Shown here piece after piece: positions 1 to 8,309 of a stretch of DNA of 64,000 nt. Source of the stretch: UBA2589 sp965223235 (GTDB taxonomy: Bacteria; Gemmatimonadota; Gemmatimonadetes; Longimicrobiales; Gaopeijiaceae); contig CBDCVV010000005.1 of assembly GCA_965223235.1 (NCBI GenBank), forward strand, positions 1 to 64,000, given 5' to 3'. Below the pieces are notes generated by a model. It did not search any database and was not told the DNA's origin. It saw only the letters and a list, made by a program, of their open reading frames with translations. The position numbers and the translations under genes are program-made. Position 1 is the first letter of the stretch; every line of letters begins with the position of its first letter.

Positions 1-547
1 TGGCAACCTTTGCCGGCAAGGAATCGCGTGGCCAGGTCATCAAGTCCAGGAGATAGTGGGTGGCGTCGATTCGCGGAAACGGCTGGGCTTGGTAGTAGGT
101 GTAGAAGGTCTGATCGGTGTTGTCGTCCGCTACGAGGTCGAGTGATGTCGCAACCGTTTGTCCGGCATAGATCCCCGAACGAATCGTCCACGCCCGGGGG
201 ATCAACACCAGATCGACACCATCCAGAGCGCCCCGCGCAAACGGGTACTGGAAGGGGTGGTACGGAGTCGCGGTTGGGCCGCTAATCTGTAGTTCGCCCT
301 GCGGAGCTGTGGTCGTGACCTCGATGCGAAACCCGCCTTGAGCGTCCAGTCGAGAGGAGTCCGATGGGGCTCCTCCTACAGGTTTCCAAACGGCCCACAA
401 AGCGGACAACTCACCTCCATCGACTGGATGAACCTGTCCGGTCACGATGGCGACCACATCCCTCTGGGGGTCGGTGCTCCCTTCCCCACAGCCCGTGGTA
501 CACAAGATCGATAGCGTGATCGCCGTTAAGGCACCCGTGCTCCGCAC
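1..547 (-). CDS. Probable lipoprotein, 3' end cut off by window edge
   Basis: An open frame runs from a GTG at 547 to the left edge without a stop (182 codons visible). The start is supported by a GGAGGG ribosome-binding site about 8 bases upstream. The first residues form a short hydrophobic signal (LTAITLSILCTTGC) ending in a Cys that could be lipidated, although Thr at -3 is not the usual Leu. The rest is polar with beta-rich composition and no motif I recognise, for example GGFRIEV and YAGQTVATSLDL. It diverges from the zinc peptidase at 752 with about 200 bp between them. Function unknown; an exported, membrane-anchored protein is the safest statement. The reading frame is convincing because codon choice and the signal peptide fit, but the family is not known. 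Confidence 0.7.
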   Translation of the reverse strand, partial: MRSTGALTAITLSILCTTGCGEGSTDPQRDVVAIVTGQVHPVDGGELSALWAVWKPVGGAPSDSSRLDAQGGFRIEVTTTAPQGELQISGPTATPYHPFQYPFARGALDGVDLVLIPRAWTIRSGIYAGQTVATSLDLVADDNTDQTFYTYYQAQPFPRIDATHYLLDLMTWPRDSLPAKVA

Positions 548-751
548 TTCCCCACCCTCCGCAAGACCCGGCAGCCGGCCGCGACACAGATCGGGCCGCG
601 GGAACACTCAATGGAGTATCCGAGGAGCATACGTCGTGGGGGGCCGACCCTTTCTTTCCCCCGGAACGCCCGTTCGGACTGTCCCCCTCTAGTCCCCACC
701 CCTACGCCGGTCGTACACTCTGGTCCCACTACGAACACGGAGTTGCGACAC

Positions 752-1618
752 ATGCGGTGGAGACAGTCCCGACGAAGCACGAATGTCGACGACCGGCGCG
801 GTCAGAGGGTCCGGCGCGGCGGACTGCGCCTCGGTGGAGGAAGCCTCCTCCTGATGCTGATCTTCGTCCTCTTGGGCGGCGACCCCCGACAAGTCCTTCA
901 GCTCCTCGGTGGAGCCGGGGCGCCGGCCGTGGCACCGGCGCCAACGACGCAAACCCCGGTCGGCAACGACGAGGCTGGCCAGTTCTTGAGCGCCGTTCTC
1001 GGGATGACGGAGGACGTCTGGAGCGAGATCTTCGCTCAGAACGGGGTCCGCTACGAAGCCCCGCGTATGGTCCTCTTCACGGACGCGGTCCAGTCCCAGT
1101 GTGGGTACAACACGGCCGCCACAGGCCCGTTCTACTGCCCTCCCGATCGCTCGCTCTTTCTCGACACGGGCTTCTTCGATCAGCTCGCTGCAATGGGTGG
1201 GGCCGGTGACTTCGCCCAGGCGTACGTGATCGGACACGAGGTGGGGCATCACATCCAAACCCTCGCGGGGACCTCAGGATGGGTGCGCGAGCTCCAAGCC
1301 CGCTCTCGCCAGACGGAGTCCAACCAGATTCAGGTGCTCATGGAGCTCCAAGCGGACTGCTACGCGGGCGTATGGGCTCACCACGCGAACCGGCGGGAAC
1401 GCGTGCTCGAACCCGGCGACATCGAAGAAGGTCTGGCTGCTGCCGCGGCGATCGGCGACGATCGCCTGCAGGCACAATCGGGTCGCGCCGTGAGCCCGGA
1501 GTCATTCACGCACGGAACGTCGGCGCAGCGTCAACAGTGGCTGAACATGGGGCTCCGGACCGGCGATATCGACGCATGCGACACTTTTGGACAAGCCGGG
1601 TACGTACGAACGCGTTAG
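752..1618 (+). CDS. Neutral zinc metallopeptidase, YpfJ family
   Basis: The product (288 aa) belongs to the putative neutral zinc metallopeptidase family (YpfJ type). It opens with the typical MRWRQSRRSTNVDDRRG, followed by one membrane segment (about residues 28-43) that anchors it to the inner membrane, then a Pro/Ala linker and the catalytic domain. The zinc site is HEVGH at 162-166, inside AYVIGHEVGHHIQ. A Cys-containing stretch (SQCGYNTAATGPFYCP) matches the family pattern. A longer frame begins at 611, but the ATG at 752 matches family starts and has GGAG about 10 bases upstream. Substrates of this family are not established. It is the first gene on the plus strand after a divergent intergenic region; I saw no specific regulator site. 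Confidence 0.9.
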   Translation: MRWRQSRRSTNVDDRRGQRVRRGGLRLGGGSLLLMLIFVLLGGDPRQVLQLLGGAGAPAVAPAPTTQTPVGNDEAGQFLSAVLGMTEDVWSEIFAQNGVRYEAPRMVLFTDAVQSQCGYNTAATGPFYCPPDRSLFLDTGFFDQLAAMGGAGDFAQAYVIGHEVGHHIQTLAGTSGWVRELQARSRQTESNQIQVLMELQADCYAGVWAHHANRRERVLEPGDIEEGLAAAAAIGDDRLQAQSGRAVSPESFTHGTSAQRQQWLNMGLRTGDIDACDTFGQAGYVRTR

Positions 1619-1716
1619 GCAGGCCAATTCGACCGGAGTTAGGTCACCCCTAGCCAACATGAGGGCCGTCTCGATACGGTTCGGCCCCGCTACTCTCTAC
1701 ACATGGACGACACAGA

Positions 1717-2289
1717 ATGTCATCACTGACGGATATGCTCCTCGGACAGCTCGGCAACAACGAGCTCTCCTCCCTTAGCCAAGTTCTGGGAGCAGACTCG
1801 GGCGCCACCAAGTCGGCGGCCGCCGCGGCACTCCCCCTCCTCTTCTCTGCTCTCGCCAAGAACTCGGGGACGACCGATGGAGCCGCCGCGCTCAACAATG
1901 CCCTGGAGCGCGATCACGACGGCTCGATCCTCGATTCTTTGGGGAGTATGATCGGACAGGGTCCGTCCGCGGACGGAGACGGGATCCTGAAGCACGTACT
2001 GGGCGGACAGCGCGCCACTGCAGAGCGTGGGATCGCCGAAGCGTCGGGGCTCGACTCACAGCAGGCATCGAAGATGCTCGCCACGCTGGCTCCGTTGGTC
2101 ATGGGGGCCCTTGGGAAGGCCAAGCGCACGCAAGGGCTCGACGCGGCAGGGCTCGCAGGACTACTGGCTGGTGAGCGCAACCAGACTCAGAGCCAGCTCG
2201 GTGGCTTGGCTTCGTTGCTCGACCGGGACGGCGACGGCAGCATCGCCGACGACGTCATCGGTGGCATCGGGAAGCTCTTCGGGAAGTAA
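1717..2289 (+). CDS. DUF937-family protein with calcium-loop-like motifs
   Basis: A 190-residue protein with the start MSSLTDMLLGQLG and Ala/Gly-rich helical repeats typical of DUF937 (YidB-like) proteins. The function of this family is not established. Two acidic loops resemble EF-hand or dockerin-type calcium loops: ERDHDGSILDSL near residue 68 and DRDGDGSIADDVIGG near 170, the second with the D-x-D-x-D-G spacing. No signal peptide or membrane segment is obvious, so it is probably cytoplasmic. It lies about 100 bp after the zinc peptidase and is followed by a strong intrinsic terminator at 2337, so it is the last gene of its transcript. Confidence 0.8.
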   Translation: MSSLTDMLLGQLGNNELSSLSQVLGADSGATKSAAAAALPLLFSALAKNSGTTDGAAALNNALERDHDGSILDSLGSMIGQGPSADGDGILKHVLGGQRATAERGIAEASGLDSQQASKMLATLAPLVMGALGKAKRTQGLDAAGLAGLLAGERNQTQSQLGGLASLLDRDGDGSIADDVIGGIGKLFGK

Positions 2290-2336
2290 GGCTTCTCGTA
2301 ATCGGGCCCGGGCGAACGCCGGACCCAAGAAAGAAC

Positions 2337-2373
2337 GAGGGGGCGGGCCACCAGGCCCGCCCCCTCTTTTCTT
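2337..2373 (+). terminator. Intrinsic terminator after the DUF937 gene
   Basis: A perfect 13-bp GC-rich stem (2337-2349 with 2354-2366), a four-base loop (acca) and then ttttctt. It lies 48 bp past the DUF937 stop and faces the convergent ompA-like gene. Confidence 0.9.
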
Positions 2374-2425
2374 CTCAGACCGCCCGTAAGTCGAAGCCTA
2401 CGGGTCAGTGCACTCGCACTGCGGG

Positions 2426-3802
2426 CTAGTTGCCCCCGTCGATCCGTTCGAGCTCTACACGACGGTTCTCGAGTCGACCCTCAGCCGTTGCATTATCAGC
2501 GATCGGCCGATCAGGCCCGAAGCCGGCCGCTTCCATCCGATCCGCGGCAACGCCGGCGGCCGTCAGGTACGCAACCACAGACTCCGCACGCGACTGTGAA
2601 AGCGTCACGTTGTAGCTCCGCGCGCCAGTCGAATCCGTGTGACCGGCTACGCGGACCCGAACTTCAGGATTCCCGCGCAACGCCGAAGCCACTCGATCCA
2701 GTACCGTCTGCGCATCGGCCGTCAGGTTAGCGCTGTTCGTCTCGAAGTTGACCCCTTCGAGCACGATCGACGTCTCTTCAGCCTCGAAGAGCACAGGACA
2801 CCCGACGTTGTCGACATCCTCGCCGCGAGGCGTGTTCGCGCATTGGTCGTCTTCGTCGAAGACGCCGTCACCATCCGTATCGACTCGGCAGCCCCGGTTG
2901 TCGACGCGGACACCACTCGGCGTGTTCGCACAGGCGTCATCTTCGTCGAAGACGCCGTCGCCATCGGTATCGACGCGACACCCGTTCGCCGTCACGCGGA
3001 CGCCCGCCGGGGTGTTGGCGCAAGAATCGTCCTCATCGGCGACTCCGTCGCCGTCCGAGTCGACCCGGCAACCGCGCGCATCGACAGACACGCCACGGGG
3101 CGTGTTGGCACAGGCATCGGCCTCATCGAAGATGCCGTCACCGTCCGAATCGACCCGACAACCGACTGCGTCGACCGATACGCCCATCGGCGTCGCGGCA
3201 CACTGATCGTCGCGATCCGGCACCCCGTCGCCATCACTGTCACGTGGCGCCGCACCCGCACCGAAGGTGAACCCGGTCGATATCGCCCAGTTGTTGTGCG
3301 AGGTGACTGTATCCTCGACGATCACGGCACCCTCGTTGAACGGGGCCCACACGTGATCGACCGACAGGTCGCTACGGAACGCGATATTGTCGGTAATGAA
3401 GAGCCGCAGCCCGACGATACCCCCGGCTCCGTTGTCCGAGGCGTCCACGACACCGGTGTAACGGTTGTGCACCGCGCTCACGCCCACCAAGGGGCGCACC
3501 CGGTCGAGGATTTCGAAGTTGTAGAGGAGGCGGCCCCGAATCGGAAGCCACTTACCACTGGCCGTGGTCGGGTTCCTGTCCTCCGTCCACTGGTGCGCGA
3601 CTGCACCTTCCAAAGAGAAGTTATCGGCGAAGAAAACGCCGAGGGATCCACCGATTCCTCGCGAGCCATCCAACCCGGTCATCAGGTCCGATCCCGCGAA
3701 GTTAGCGTGTACTCCGACCTCGACGCTGCCGGCATCCTGCGCGGCGATCGAAGTCGCGGAAGCCAAAAAGGCCGCCGCTACGAACAGCGTACGCAAGCCC
3801 AT
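2426..3802 (-). CDS. OmpA-family outer membrane protein with five thrombospondin type 3 repeats
   Basis: The 458-aa protein has a cleavable signal peptide ending in ATSIAAQ, an N-terminal beta-barrel domain (about residues 22-185, matching OmpA/PF13505-like barrels), five 30-residue acidic calcium-binding thrombospondin type 3 repeats (about 188-337; each starts DSDGDG or DTDGDG and ends with a GC-R/P-V turn), and a C-terminal OmpA domain (about 345-455) with the peptidoglycan-binding signature around AGHTDSTGA and NRRVELERI. It should link the outer membrane to peptidoglycan. ATG 3802 is preferred over GTG 3805 because GGAGG lies 6 bases before it. A TGTGACT...GGTC element 39 bp upstream suggests control by the ECF sigma factor encoded at 9421-10005. 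Confidence 0.93.
   Translation of the reverse strand: MGLRTLFVAAAFLASATSIAAQDAGSVEVGVHANFAGSDLMTGLDGSRGIGGSLGVFFADNFSLEGAVAHQWTEDRNPTTASGKWLPIRGRLLYNFEILDRVRPLVGVSAVHNRYTGVVDASDNGAGGIVGLRLFITDNIAFRSDLSVDHVWAPFNEGAVIVEDTVTSHNNWAISTGFTFGAGAAPRDSDGDGVPDRDDQCAATPMGVSVDAVGCRVDSDGDGIFDEADACANTPRGVSVDARGCRVDSDGDGVADEDDSCANTPAGVRVTANGCRVDTDGDGVFDEDDACANTPSGVRVDNRGCRVDTDGDGVFDEDDQCANTPRGEDVDNVGCPVLFEAEETSIVLEGVNFETNSANLTADAQTVLDRVASALRGNPEVRVRVAGHTDSTGARSYNVTLSQSRAESVVAYLTAAGVAADRMEAAGFGPDRPIADNATAEGRLENRRVELERIDGGN
2792..3241 (-). repeat. Five in-frame 90-bp repeats encoding thrombospondin type 3 units
   Basis: Five consecutive 90-bp units inside the OmpA-like gene encode the DxDGDGxxDxxDxCANTPxGVxV units. 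Units 4 and 5 are the most alike at the protein level (both start DTDGDGVFDEDD). Such tandem units can change in number by recombination. Confidence 0.9.
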
Positions 3803-3840
3803 CACGTACCTCCGGTATGGTTAGTTGCCAACGCCCTATA

Positions 3841-3867
3841 GACCGGCGTGGCTAGTGAAAAGTCACA
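3841..3867 (-). promoter_or_regulatory. Predicted ECF sigma promoter of the OmpA-like gene
   Basis: On the minus strand TGTGACTTT starts at 3867 and GGTC ends at 3841; GTGAC and GTC are 18 bases apart. The GTC block is 39 bp from the ATG at 3802. The element matches those before the ECF sigma gene, the DUF481 gene, the YegP gene and lysM. Assignment to the sigma factor at 9421 is inference. Confidence 0.65.
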
Positions 3868-4004
3868 GCTGCAATACCGGGGCCAAAAACCATGGCCCAG
3901 CGGGGGGGTGTGGTCTTCGGTGTCATCGTACAGTACAGTTTCGCGGTGTTGGATGGAAGGATCGTTTTTTGCATCGGATCTCAGTCGTTGCGAGTAGGCG
4001 ACTG

Positions 4005-4031
4005 TGTGACTCGCAGCCTTCCATCTCGGTC
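4005..4031 (+). promoter_or_regulatory. Predicted ECF sigma promoter of the lysM-dodecin-ATPase genes
   Basis: TGTGACT starts at 4005 and GGTC ends at 4031, with 18 bases between GTGAC and GTC. It lies 44 bp before the lysM ATG. It is the weakest of the five matches in the -35 block, because the T run after TGTGAC is only one base long. Confidence 0.55.
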
Positions 4032-4075
4032 ACTCTAAGTGATCCAAATCCCATCCCACGAAGCGGAGACCACTC

Positions 4076-4555
4076 ATGGGAATTTTCAACTTCGTTCGCG
4101 AAGCCGGCGCCAAGATCGGACTAGGCGAATCACCTTCCGAGGCAGCTGCCGAAGCTGCCCGTGAAGAGCAGCTCGAGGAGCTCCGGGAGGGCAACAAGCT
4201 CTTGCGCTTCCTCATCGACATGGATCTCGGCATCGAGAATCCGAAGGTGAAGTACGACGACGGTGTCGCCACGGTGTCGGGCAAAGCCCCGAGCCAGGAA
4301 GCGAAGGAGCGCGCCATCCTCGCAATCGGTAACACGGCCGGCGTGGCCGCAGTCGACGACCAGATTGACGTCGAAGAGTCTGCACCCGAAGCCACCTTCT
4401 ACACCGTGGTGTCTGGCGACACGCTGGGTAAGATCGCCAAAGAGCACCTCGGCGAGGCAGGGCGCTACACGGAGATCTTCGAGGCCAACAAGCCGATGCT
4501 CTCCGATCCGAACAAGATCTACCCGGGCCAGGTGCTCCGCATCCCGCAGAGCTGA
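4076..4555 (+). CDS. lysM: BON and LysM domain protein (Kbp/YgaU type)
   Basis: The 159-aa protein has the MGIFNFVREAGAKIG start of the LysM/Kbp (YgaU) family, an acidic helix, a BON domain (about residues 45-100, with GVATVSGKAPSQEAKERAI) and a LysM domain (about 108-157, YTVVSGDTLGKIAKE to YPGQVLRIP). In E. coli the homologue binds potassium and is linked to osmotic stress; LysM modules bind peptidoglycan. No signal peptide is visible, so it is probably cytoplasmic as in E. coli. The 84-bp gap to dodecin suggests one transcript. It is preceded by a predicted ECF-type promoter (4005-4031), which would place it in the same envelope-stress regulon as the OmpA-like gene. Confidence 0.92.
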   Translation: MGIFNFVREAGAKIGLGESPSEAAAEAAREEQLEELREGNKLLRFLIDMDLGIENPKVKYDDGVATVSGKAPSQEAKERAILAIGNTAGVAAVDDQIDVEESAPEATFYTVVSGDTLGKIAKEHLGEAGRYTEIFEANKPMLSDPNKIYPGQVLRIPQS

Positions 4556-4639
4556 CCCACCGCTGCGCCCACCACGGGTGAAGCGATCCCACACATTACT
4601 CACGGCGTACCACTCGCCTAACCATTCAGGAGCATTCGT

Positions 4640-4849
4640 ATGTCGCAGTCCGTTGCAAAGGTCATCGAAATCGTCGGTAGCTCGGACAAGAGCTGGGCTG
4701 ACGCTGCTGACAACGCCGTCCAGGCCGCGTCCAAGAGCATCAACCACATCAGCGGTATCCAGGTCGACGGGATGACCGCGCAGGTGCGGGACGGCAAGAT
4801 CACGACGTACAAGACGACGGTGAAAATCGCCTTCGGCGTCGACGGCTAA
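4640..4849 (+). CDS. Dodecin (flavin-storage protein)
   Basis: The 69-aa product matches dodecin at full length (SVAKVIEIVGSSDKSWADAA, then the beta strands ISGIQVDGMTAQVRDGKI and TYKTTVKIAFGVD). Dodecins form 12-subunit hollow spheres in the cytoplasm that bind and protect flavins such as riboflavin or FMN. AGGAG lies about 8 bases before the ATG. It sits between lysM and the HerA-like ATPase gene, only 16 bp upstream of the latter, so these are probably co-transcribed. Confidence 0.95.
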   Translation: MSQSVAKVIEIVGSSDKSWADAADNAVQAASKSINHISGIQVDGMTAQVRDGKITTYKTTVKIAFGVDG

Positions 4850-4865
4850 CCCCGGAGCGTAAGGG

Positions 4866-7241
4866 ATGAGCCAGAAGCCAGGATCACTTCACCTCGGACA
4901 CAAGCTGGATCCGACGACGTCGGAACCCGACGGCGAAGATCTACTTCTCGACAGCGACCGTTTCACCACACACGGCGTGATCGTCGGGATGACCGGCTCC
5001 GGAAAAACGGGGCTGGGCATCGTCTTGGTAGAAGAGGTCCTGGCTTCTGGCATCCCTGTTCTGATCCTCGACCCGAAAGGGGACATGGGGAACCTCCTCC
5101 TGAACTTCCCGAGCTTCGAGCCCGGAGACTTCGAGCCCTGGGTCGATGAAGGAGAGGCAAGACGTAAGGACATCGAGGTCGCCGACTTGGCGGCCTCGGA
5201 AGCAAGTAAATGGGAGAAGGGGCTCGAACGGTCCGGGGTGAGCCCCGATCGCATGAAGCGAGTCCGCGATGATGTCGAGGTGAGAATTCTCACTCCGGGC
5301 TCGACGGCTGGAATCCCCCTGAATTTGGTGGGCGATCTCTCCCCTCCCGACACCTCGTGGGAAGAACACGGAGAGTCGATCCGCGACGAGATCGAAGGGT
5401 TGGTCTCCGGTCTCCTCGTGATGGTCGGGATCGATGGAGACCCTCTCACGAGCCGTGAACACATCCTGCTCTCGAATCTGATCGAGCACGCATGGAGCCA
5501 CGGCGAGTCACTCGACCTCCAGACGCTCTTGATGCAGGTGCAAGACCCGCCTCTACGGCGTCTGGGAGTCTTCGAGCTGGACACCTTCTATCCGGCGAAG
5601 GACCGCATGAAGCTCGCCATGCGCCTCAATGGCCTCATGGCGTCACCCTCCTTCGCCGAGTGGATGATGGGGGAGCCCGTCGACATCGACCGACTCCTCT
5701 GGGCGCCGGACGGCACTCCGCGAGCCAGCATCATCCACCTGACGCATCTGTCCGAGTCGGAGCGGATGTTCGTCGTCACCTTGATCCTGACGAAGTTCGT
5801 GACGTGGATGCGGAAGCTCCCCGGCACCTCGGAACTCAAGGCGCTCATCTACGCCGACGAGGTGATGGGTTTTGCGCCTCCAACCGCCGAGCCCCCGACG
5901 AAGCGACCCATCCTTACGATGTACAAGCAGGCGCGAGCGCACGGCGTCGGCCTGGTCATGGCGACACAGAATCCCGTCGACCTCGACTACAAGCTCATGT
6001 CCAACGCCGGGACGTGGATGGTCGGCCGACTGCAAACGGAGCGTGACAAGGCCCGTATCATCGAGGGCCTACGTTCCGCCTCGGGAGAAGTCGACGTCTC
6101 GGCGTGGGACGCCCGGATTGGGGAGCTCGGAAAGAGGCAGTTCTTACTCAAGTCAGCAAAGAGCCCAGAGCCCGAGCTCTTCACGACTCGTTGGGCGATG
6201 TCGTACCTCCGTGGCCCGTTGACCCGGAAAGAGCTCCTGCAGCTCAAGCCGGAGGATGCTCTCGTCGCCGAGGCGTCCGAGAAAGAAGAGCTCGCTCGAG
6301 CGCCGGCCCTCGCGGAACACGAAACCACCGTCCAGCCGCGGGTCGCCGCCGGGATCGACTCCCGTTTCGTGCACCCGTCCGCTCCTTGGATTCGAGACGT
6401 GGGCATAGGGCACGCTGGAGGGGCACTCGTCCCCGGCCTAGCCGCCCGGGTTCGCCTCCTCTTCGACGAACGTACCGGAAGCATTCGGCATGAGGAGGAG
6501 TGGGAAGCGATCTTCTTCCCCCTCGGCGATCGACTCGACGTGGAAGCTGCGATCTCGGTGGACTACGACGCTCGCGACTTCGTGGATACTGCTCCCGACG
6601 GATCCGTCTTCGAGATCGGGGAAGCTCCTCTCGAGAACAAGACGTTCTTCAAGGACGCCGAGAAAGCGATCGAGGAACACCTCTTCCGGAGCAAGACACT
6701 CGAGCTCTTCAAGAACACGAAGCTGAAGGTCTACTCCCGCCCAGGCGAGTCGAAGGAAGACTTCGACAAGCGATGCCTAGCGGCCGCGGAAGACAAAGCA
6801 GACGCCGAAGCGGAGAAGATGCGCGACCGGTACGCCTCCAAGACGAAGACCGCTGAGCGTCGGCTCGCCGATGCCGAGCGGCGGGTCCGAGAGCTCGATG
6901 TCGATGTGGGACAACGCCGGCAGCAAGAACTCATCGCTGGCGCCGGCGAGGTGCTCTCGATGTTTCTCGGAGGGCGGCGCCGAGTGCGCAGCCTCAGCGG
7001 GATGGCATCGCGACGCTCCCAAACGCGTCGCACGTCGGAACGGCGCGAGAGTGCGCTCGATAAGCTCGAAGAGCTCAAGCTCGACATCGAAGACCTCGAA
7101 CAAGAGCTCGCAGAAGAGCTCGAAGAGATCTGGGAGAAGTGGCGCGGAGTCGCCGAGAACGTGGAGGCGTTCCCCGTCGCACTCGAGAAGAGTGACGTCG
7201 CCCTAGACGAACTCGCCGTGTTCTGGGCGCCGGCCGGCTGA
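4866..7241 (+). CDS. HerA/DUF87-type ATPase with C-terminal coiled coil
   Basis: The 791-aa protein has a Walker A motif GMTGSGKT at residues 41-48, LDPKGDMG near 69-75, a Walker B-like LIYADE at 327-332, and a conserved ATQNPVDLDYK box typical of HerA/FtsK-superfamily 'ATP-binding protein DUF87/DUF853' enzymes. Residues about 470-600 form a mixed domain with no clear name, and about 640-780 form long charged coiled coils (repeated EELKLDIEDLEQELAEELEEI type). No membrane segment is seen. HerA-like ATPases move or remodel DNA, but this subfamily lacks an assigned role, and the usual NurA nuclease partner is not adjacent. The start has a GGAGCGTAAGGG leader. It lies 16 bp after dodecin and ends at a hairpin at 7271. 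Confidence 0.8.
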   Translation: MSQKPGSLHLGHKLDPTTSEPDGEDLLLDSDRFTTHGVIVGMTGSGKTGLGIVLVEEVLASGIPVLILDPKGDMGNLLLNFPSFEPGDFEPWVDEGEARRKDIEVADLAASEASKWEKGLERSGVSPDRMKRVRDDVEVRILTPGSTAGIPLNLVGDLSPPDTSWEEHGESIRDEIEGLVSGLLVMVGIDGDPLTSREHILLSNLIEHAWSHGESLDLQTLLMQVQDPPLRRLGVFELDTFYPAKDRMKLAMRLNGLMASPSFAEWMMGEPVDIDRLLWAPDGTPRASIIHLTHLSESERMFVVTLILTKFVTWMRKLPGTSELKALIYADEVMGFAPPTAEPPTKRPILTMYKQARAHGVGLVMATQNPVDLDYKLMSNAGTWMVGRLQTERDKARIIEGLRSASGEVDVSAWDARIGELGKRQFLLKSAKSPEPELFTTRWAMSYLRGPLTRKELLQLKPEDALVAEASEKEELARAPALAEHETTVQPRVAAGIDSRFVHPSAPWIRDVGIGHAGGALVPGLAARVRLLFDERTGSIRHEEEWEAIFFPLGDRLDVEAAISVDYDARDFVDTAPDGSVFEIGEAPLENKTFFKDAEKAIEEHLFRSKTLELFKNTKLKVYSRPGESKEDFDKRCLAAAEDKADAEAEKMRDRYASKTKTAERRLADAERRVRELDVDVGQRRQQELIAGAGEVLSMFLGGRRRVRSLSGMASRRSQTRRTSERRESALDKLEELKLDIEDLEQELAEELEEIWEKWRGVAENVEAFPVALEKSDVALDELAVFWAPAG

Positions 7242-7270
7242 CCCAGCCAAGCAACTCTCAACCAAGACGA

Positions 7271-7304
7271 GAGAGGCCCAGTGCCGCGCGGCACCGGGCC
7301 TCTC
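7271..7304. terminator. Hairpin between convergent ATPase and mscL genes
   Basis: A 9-bp stem (7271-7279 with 7296-7304) continues, after one mismatch, into five more pairs (7281-7285 with 7290-7294). No U tract follows on either strand, so its strength is uncertain, but its position between converging genes fits a shared terminator. Confidence 0.55.
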
Positions 7305-7347
7305 GATTGTCATGAGGGGACCGCTAGGCGGCCCCGCTCCCACCCGC

Positions 7348-7779
7348 TCAGGCCTTGGCCTTGAGCAGGTCGCGGATCTCCGTGAGGAGCGTTTCTTCTG
7401 CGGAAGGCTCGGGCGGCGCCTCAGGTGCCGCTTCTTCTTCCCGCTTCATCTTGTTGAAGCCCTTGACCAGCATGAACACTGCAAACGCCACGATCAGAAA
7501 CGAGAGAATCTCGTTAATGAAGACACCGTAATTGATCGTGACCGCGCCGGCCTCCTGAGCCGCCGCGAGTGTCGAATACGGACCCGCACCGGCACCGTCT
7601 TGAACCGTCATGAACAGGTTCGAGAAATCCACCCCTCCCAACATCATCCCGACCGGCGGCATGATCACATCGGACACCAAGGATTTCACCACCGTCCCGA
7701 ATGCGGCGCCGATGATGATTCCCACCGCCATGTCGAGCACATTGCCCTTGACGGCGAACTCCTTGAACTCCTTCAGCAT
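7348..7779 (-). CDS. mscL: Large-conductance mechanosensitive channel MscL
   Basis: The 143-aa protein has the family N-terminus (LKEFKEFAVKGNVLDMAVG), first membrane helix (GIIIGAAFGTVVKSLVSDVIMPP), a periplasmic loop, the second helix (NEILSFLIVAFAVFMLVKG) and the cytoplasmic charged bundle ending LLTEIRDLLKAKA. It opens under membrane tension to release solutes on hypo-osmotic shock. A GTG four codons upstream (7791) is in frame, but GAGG six bases before the ATG at 7779 decides the start. It lies near an MscS-type channel gene and a sigma factor. I saw no ECF-type element before it. Confidence 0.96.
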   Translation of the reverse strand: MLKEFKEFAVKGNVLDMAVGIIIGAAFGTVVKSLVSDVIMPPVGMMLGGVDFSNLFMTVQDGAGAGPYSTLAAAQEAGAVTINYGVFINEILSFLIVAFAVFMLVKGFNKMKREEEAAPEAPPEPSAEETLLTEIRDLLKAKA

Positions 7780-7922
7780 GATGTTCCTCACGGGTTATGA
7801 GGTCGTCAGCAGCGTCGACTCGGGTGTGACGCTCAGCGCGGGAATCTTACACCCTGAAGAGGGCCTTCGCACCTTCTTGCGGCGGTCCGAGTCGACGCAA
7901 TGCCGACGATGCCGAAGAGCTA

Positions 7923-8261
7923 CTAGGCCCGCGTTGTGTCGTTCGTCCGCGCGCCTTTAGCGGCCCTGGCTACAGCCTGGATGCCGTTGTCGCGGCTGGA
8001 AGCCGTCGAGTAGTTCTGGCTCGTCCCGATCACCTGGTGGTTCCGTGCCTTGAGGTTGAACCGGAAATTGCCTGATGCGGTCTCCACCCGCTCGAAGCAG
8101 ATGTCGTTGCCGCAATTCTTCTTGACCGACTCGATACCGTTCTGGGCGCTGGCCTTGGCCTTATAGCCCTCGCTGCTCAGGACGACTTCGCCGTTGCCGG
8201 CCTTCAGGCGAAAGCGAAACTGGCTCGCCTTGTCACGGTAGATCTCGAACGTTCCTGCCAT
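7923..8261 (-). CDS. YegP/DUF1508 family protein, two tandem domains
   Basis: The 112-aa protein is two DUF1508 repeats: FEIYRDKASQFRFRLKAGNGEVVLSS with NGIESVKKN (residues about 5-52), then FRFNLKARNHQVIGTSQNY with NGIQAV (about 64-100). YegP-family proteins are small cytoplasmic proteins found widely in bacteria; no biochemical role is established. GGGAGG precedes the ATG. A TGTGACT...GGTC element lies about 49 bp upstream, identical in layout to that before the ECF sigma gene, so I infer stress-induced expression. Confidence 0.9.
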   Translation of the reverse strand: MAGTFEIYRDKASQFRFRLKAGNGEVVLSSEGYKAKASAQNGIESVKKNCGNDICFERVETASGNFRFNLKARNHQVIGTSQNYSTASSRDNGIQAVARAAKGARTNDTTRA

Positions 8262-8309
8262 GGAACAGAACCTCCCAGGTGGGTTTGTGTTGGGTCATAC
8301 ACCACCACA

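Noticed and set aside
2792..3241. Regular repeats as a CRISPR array
   Set aside because: Units are 90 bp, contiguous and coding, without spacers.
2639..3841. 400-codon open frame on the plus strand opposite the OmpA-like gene
   Set aside because: It is the antisense of a clear OmpA gene; its length comes from the GC-rich codon bias and the repeats. No protein features.
7825..7830. TGTGAC on the plus strand near mscL
   Set aside because: No GGTC at the right distance and the genes that follow are on the other strand.
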